In this document: positions 4,418 to 5,548 of the stretch, in pieces
How the letters are laid out: every line of letters starts with the position of its first letter
How positions within the stretch are numbered: the first letter of the stretch is position 1
Source: Eubacteriales bacterium
GTDB lineage: Bacteria; Bacillota; Clostridia; Christensenellales; CAG-138
Reading direction: 5' to 3'
Assembly: GCA_030695285.1 (NCBI GenBank)
Contig: JAUYTF010000048.1
Span: 1 to 5,548 of the forward strand
DNA: 5,548 nt
The notes under the pieces: generated by a model
Seen by the model: the letters and a program-made list of their open reading frames with translations, nothing else
Databases searched by the model: none
What the model was told of the DNA's origin: nothing
Made by a program: the position numbers and the translations under genes

Positions 4418-5548
4418 CACCGCAACCGCGCGCCCCGCCTCTCGGCTGCCGCTTCGCGTGAAACTCGGATTCGGCATCGGAGATCTCGGCGGAAACCTGT
4501 TCTTCACCGCGATGGGATTTTATTCGCTGATCTACCTGACCGATACCGTCGGCCTTGCCGCGTCGCTGGCGGGCATCGCGATCCTTGTCGGTAAATTCTG
4601 GGACGCAGTCACCGACCCGATGGTGGGATTTCTCTCCGACCGCACGCGCTCCCGCTGGGGCCGCAGGCGACCGTATCTACTCTTTGGCGCGCTGCCGCTG
4701 CTGCTGGCGATGTGGTATTTTTTCTCCGCGCCAGACTTTTCAGACGCGCAGATGTCCGGCTTTCTCTGGGCGACGTTTGCGCTGTGTCTTTTGAACACCG
4801 CCTATACCGTCGTCAACATCCCCTACGGTTCACTCACGCCGGAGATCACGAAGGACTATCAGGAGCGCACATCGCTCAACGGCTTTCGCTTTAGCTTTGC
4901 CGTAATCGGCACCATCCTCGGTGCTGCTGTCGTGATTCCGATTGTAAACCTCGCTGGAGACCCGCACAAAGGATATTCGCTCGTGGGCCTGCTGTTTGGC
5001 GTTATCATGGCGGCGACGATACTCACTACGTTCTTCACCGTGCGGGAAACGTCGCACAAAAACGAGCCGCGACCCAAGGCAAAGTTCTTTGAAACTTTCC
5101 TGATCGTCTTTAAGAACAAGACGTATCTGCGCCTTGTCGCGGTCTACACGCTCAATCTTACAGGCATTACGTTTGTGCAGACCATGCTGGTCTACTACTT
5201 CAAATACATCTACAAAGACGAGGCAATGACGACGATCGCCATGCTGCTGCTGCTCGGCGTTGCAATGCTCTGCGTGCCGCTTTCCGTGCTGGTCGCCAAG
5301 CGAATCGGCAAAAAGCGCACCTATCAGCTCGCGCTCGGCATCCTCACCGTCAGCTGCCTTGCGATGTTCTTCTTTGCGCATACGCTCGGCATGCTCTTTA
5401 CGTTCTGCGTGATGGTGTTTGCGGGCGTGGGCATCGGCTTTGGCTATGTGCCGCCGTTTGCGATGCTGCCGGACGTGGTGGAGGTGGACGCGATTCAAAC
5501 CAAGACCCGCAAAGAGGGCGCGTATTACGGGATGTGGACGTTCTTTTC
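4401..5548 (+). CDS. GPH-family (MelB/MFS_2-type) cation symporter, 3' truncated
   Basis: The first 382 residues of a multi-helix membrane transporter run off the window end; the family is usually about 440-500 residues. Family marks appear in order: GIGDLGGNLFF (25-35), FWDAVTDPMVGFLSDRTRSRWGRRRP (66-91), NIPYGSLTPEIT (139-150) with QER about 154-156, and near the end AMLPDVVEVDAIQTKTRKEGAYYG. Asp68 and Asp72 align with the MelB Na+-site aspartates D55 and D59, so cation coupling looks intact. MelB's galactoside-binding D19 and D124 correspond here to Asn32 and Asn139, so a melibiose-like substrate is unlikely. The same superfamily includes animal MFSD2A, a lysophosphatidylcholine carrier, and this protein also shows an MLPDV motif like it. 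With an acyltransferase directly upstream, a lipid-type substrate is possible, but many such proteins carry glycosides or uronides. ATG 4401 overlaps the upstream stop (4415-4417) by 17 bp in a different frame. Confidence 0.88.
   Translation, partial: MKQTADTATARPASRLPLRVKLGFGIGDLGGNLFFTAMGFYSLIYLTDTVGLAASLAGIAILVGKFWDAVTDPMVGFLSDRTRSRWGRRRPYLLFGALPLLLAMWYFFSAPDFSDAQMSGFLWATFALCLLNTAYTVVNIPYGSLTPEITKDYQERTSLNGFRFSFAVIGTILGAAVVIPIVNLAGDPHKGYSLVGLLFGVIMAATILTTFFTVRETSHKNEPRPKAKFFETFLIVFKNKTYLRLVAVYTLNLTGITFVQTMLVYYFKYIYKDEAMTTIAMLLLLGVAMLCVPLSVLVAKRIGKKRTYQLALGILTVSCLAMFFFAHTLGMLFTFCVMVFAGVGIGFGYVPPFAMLPDVVEVDAIQTKTRKEGAYYGMWTFF

Noticed and set aside
4830..5498. 222-codon minus-strand frame, rich in His/Arg/Glu, opposite the transporter
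   Set aside because: It is antisense to a clear GPH-family transporter frame and has the low-complexity charged composition typical of a shadow frame in GC-rich DNA.

Overview
The window carries four protein-coding genes in two divergent or independent transcription units. Coding DNA is moderately GC-rich with many G/C-ending codons, while the leaders are AT-rich. Promoters of the TTGACA/TATAAT type, strong GGAGG-type ribosome binding sites and an intrinsic terminator are easy to see. This fits a bacterium, most likely a moderately GC-rich Bacillota (Clostridia-like) lineage, but nothing here fixes the taxon; a spirochaete or another phylum cannot be excluded.

Left half. A LacI-family transcriptional regulator on the minus strand (3-1028) is divergent from a CodB-like NCS1 nucleobase permease on the plus strand (1328-2566). 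The 299-bp divergent region holds a consensus extended -10 promoter for the regulator, a TTGACA promoter for codB, and several inverted repeats that look like operator sites. The regulator's own promoter lies inside the 5' part of the longest possible reading frame, which fixes its start at 1028 rather than 1082. The codB unit ends in a 13-bp stem intrinsic terminator (2656-2686). The usual partner codA (cytosine deaminase) does not follow.

Middle. The 432-bp gene-free stretch 2567-2998 contains the terminator and then five tandem copies of a 42-bp unit (about 2719-2926). Each unit is built on a dyad (TGTTGA ... ACGT ... TCAACA) that includes a consensus -35 hexamer. The last copy forms the -35 and spacer of a good promoter (TTGACA, 17 bp, CATAAT) for the next operon. 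Because 42 bp equals four helical turns, the copies lie on one face of the DNA.

Right half. A PlsC/LPLAT-superfamily acyltransferase with a variant active-site motif and a long uncharacterised C-terminal half (2999-4417) overlaps by 17 bp a GPH-family (MelB/MFSD2A-type) cation symporter (4401 to window end, truncated). The overlap implies coupled translation. A working hypothesis is a lipid-related uptake and acylation pair, driven from the 42-bp repeat promoter. That regulatory array plus the acyltransferase-transporter pair is the most unusual content of the window.
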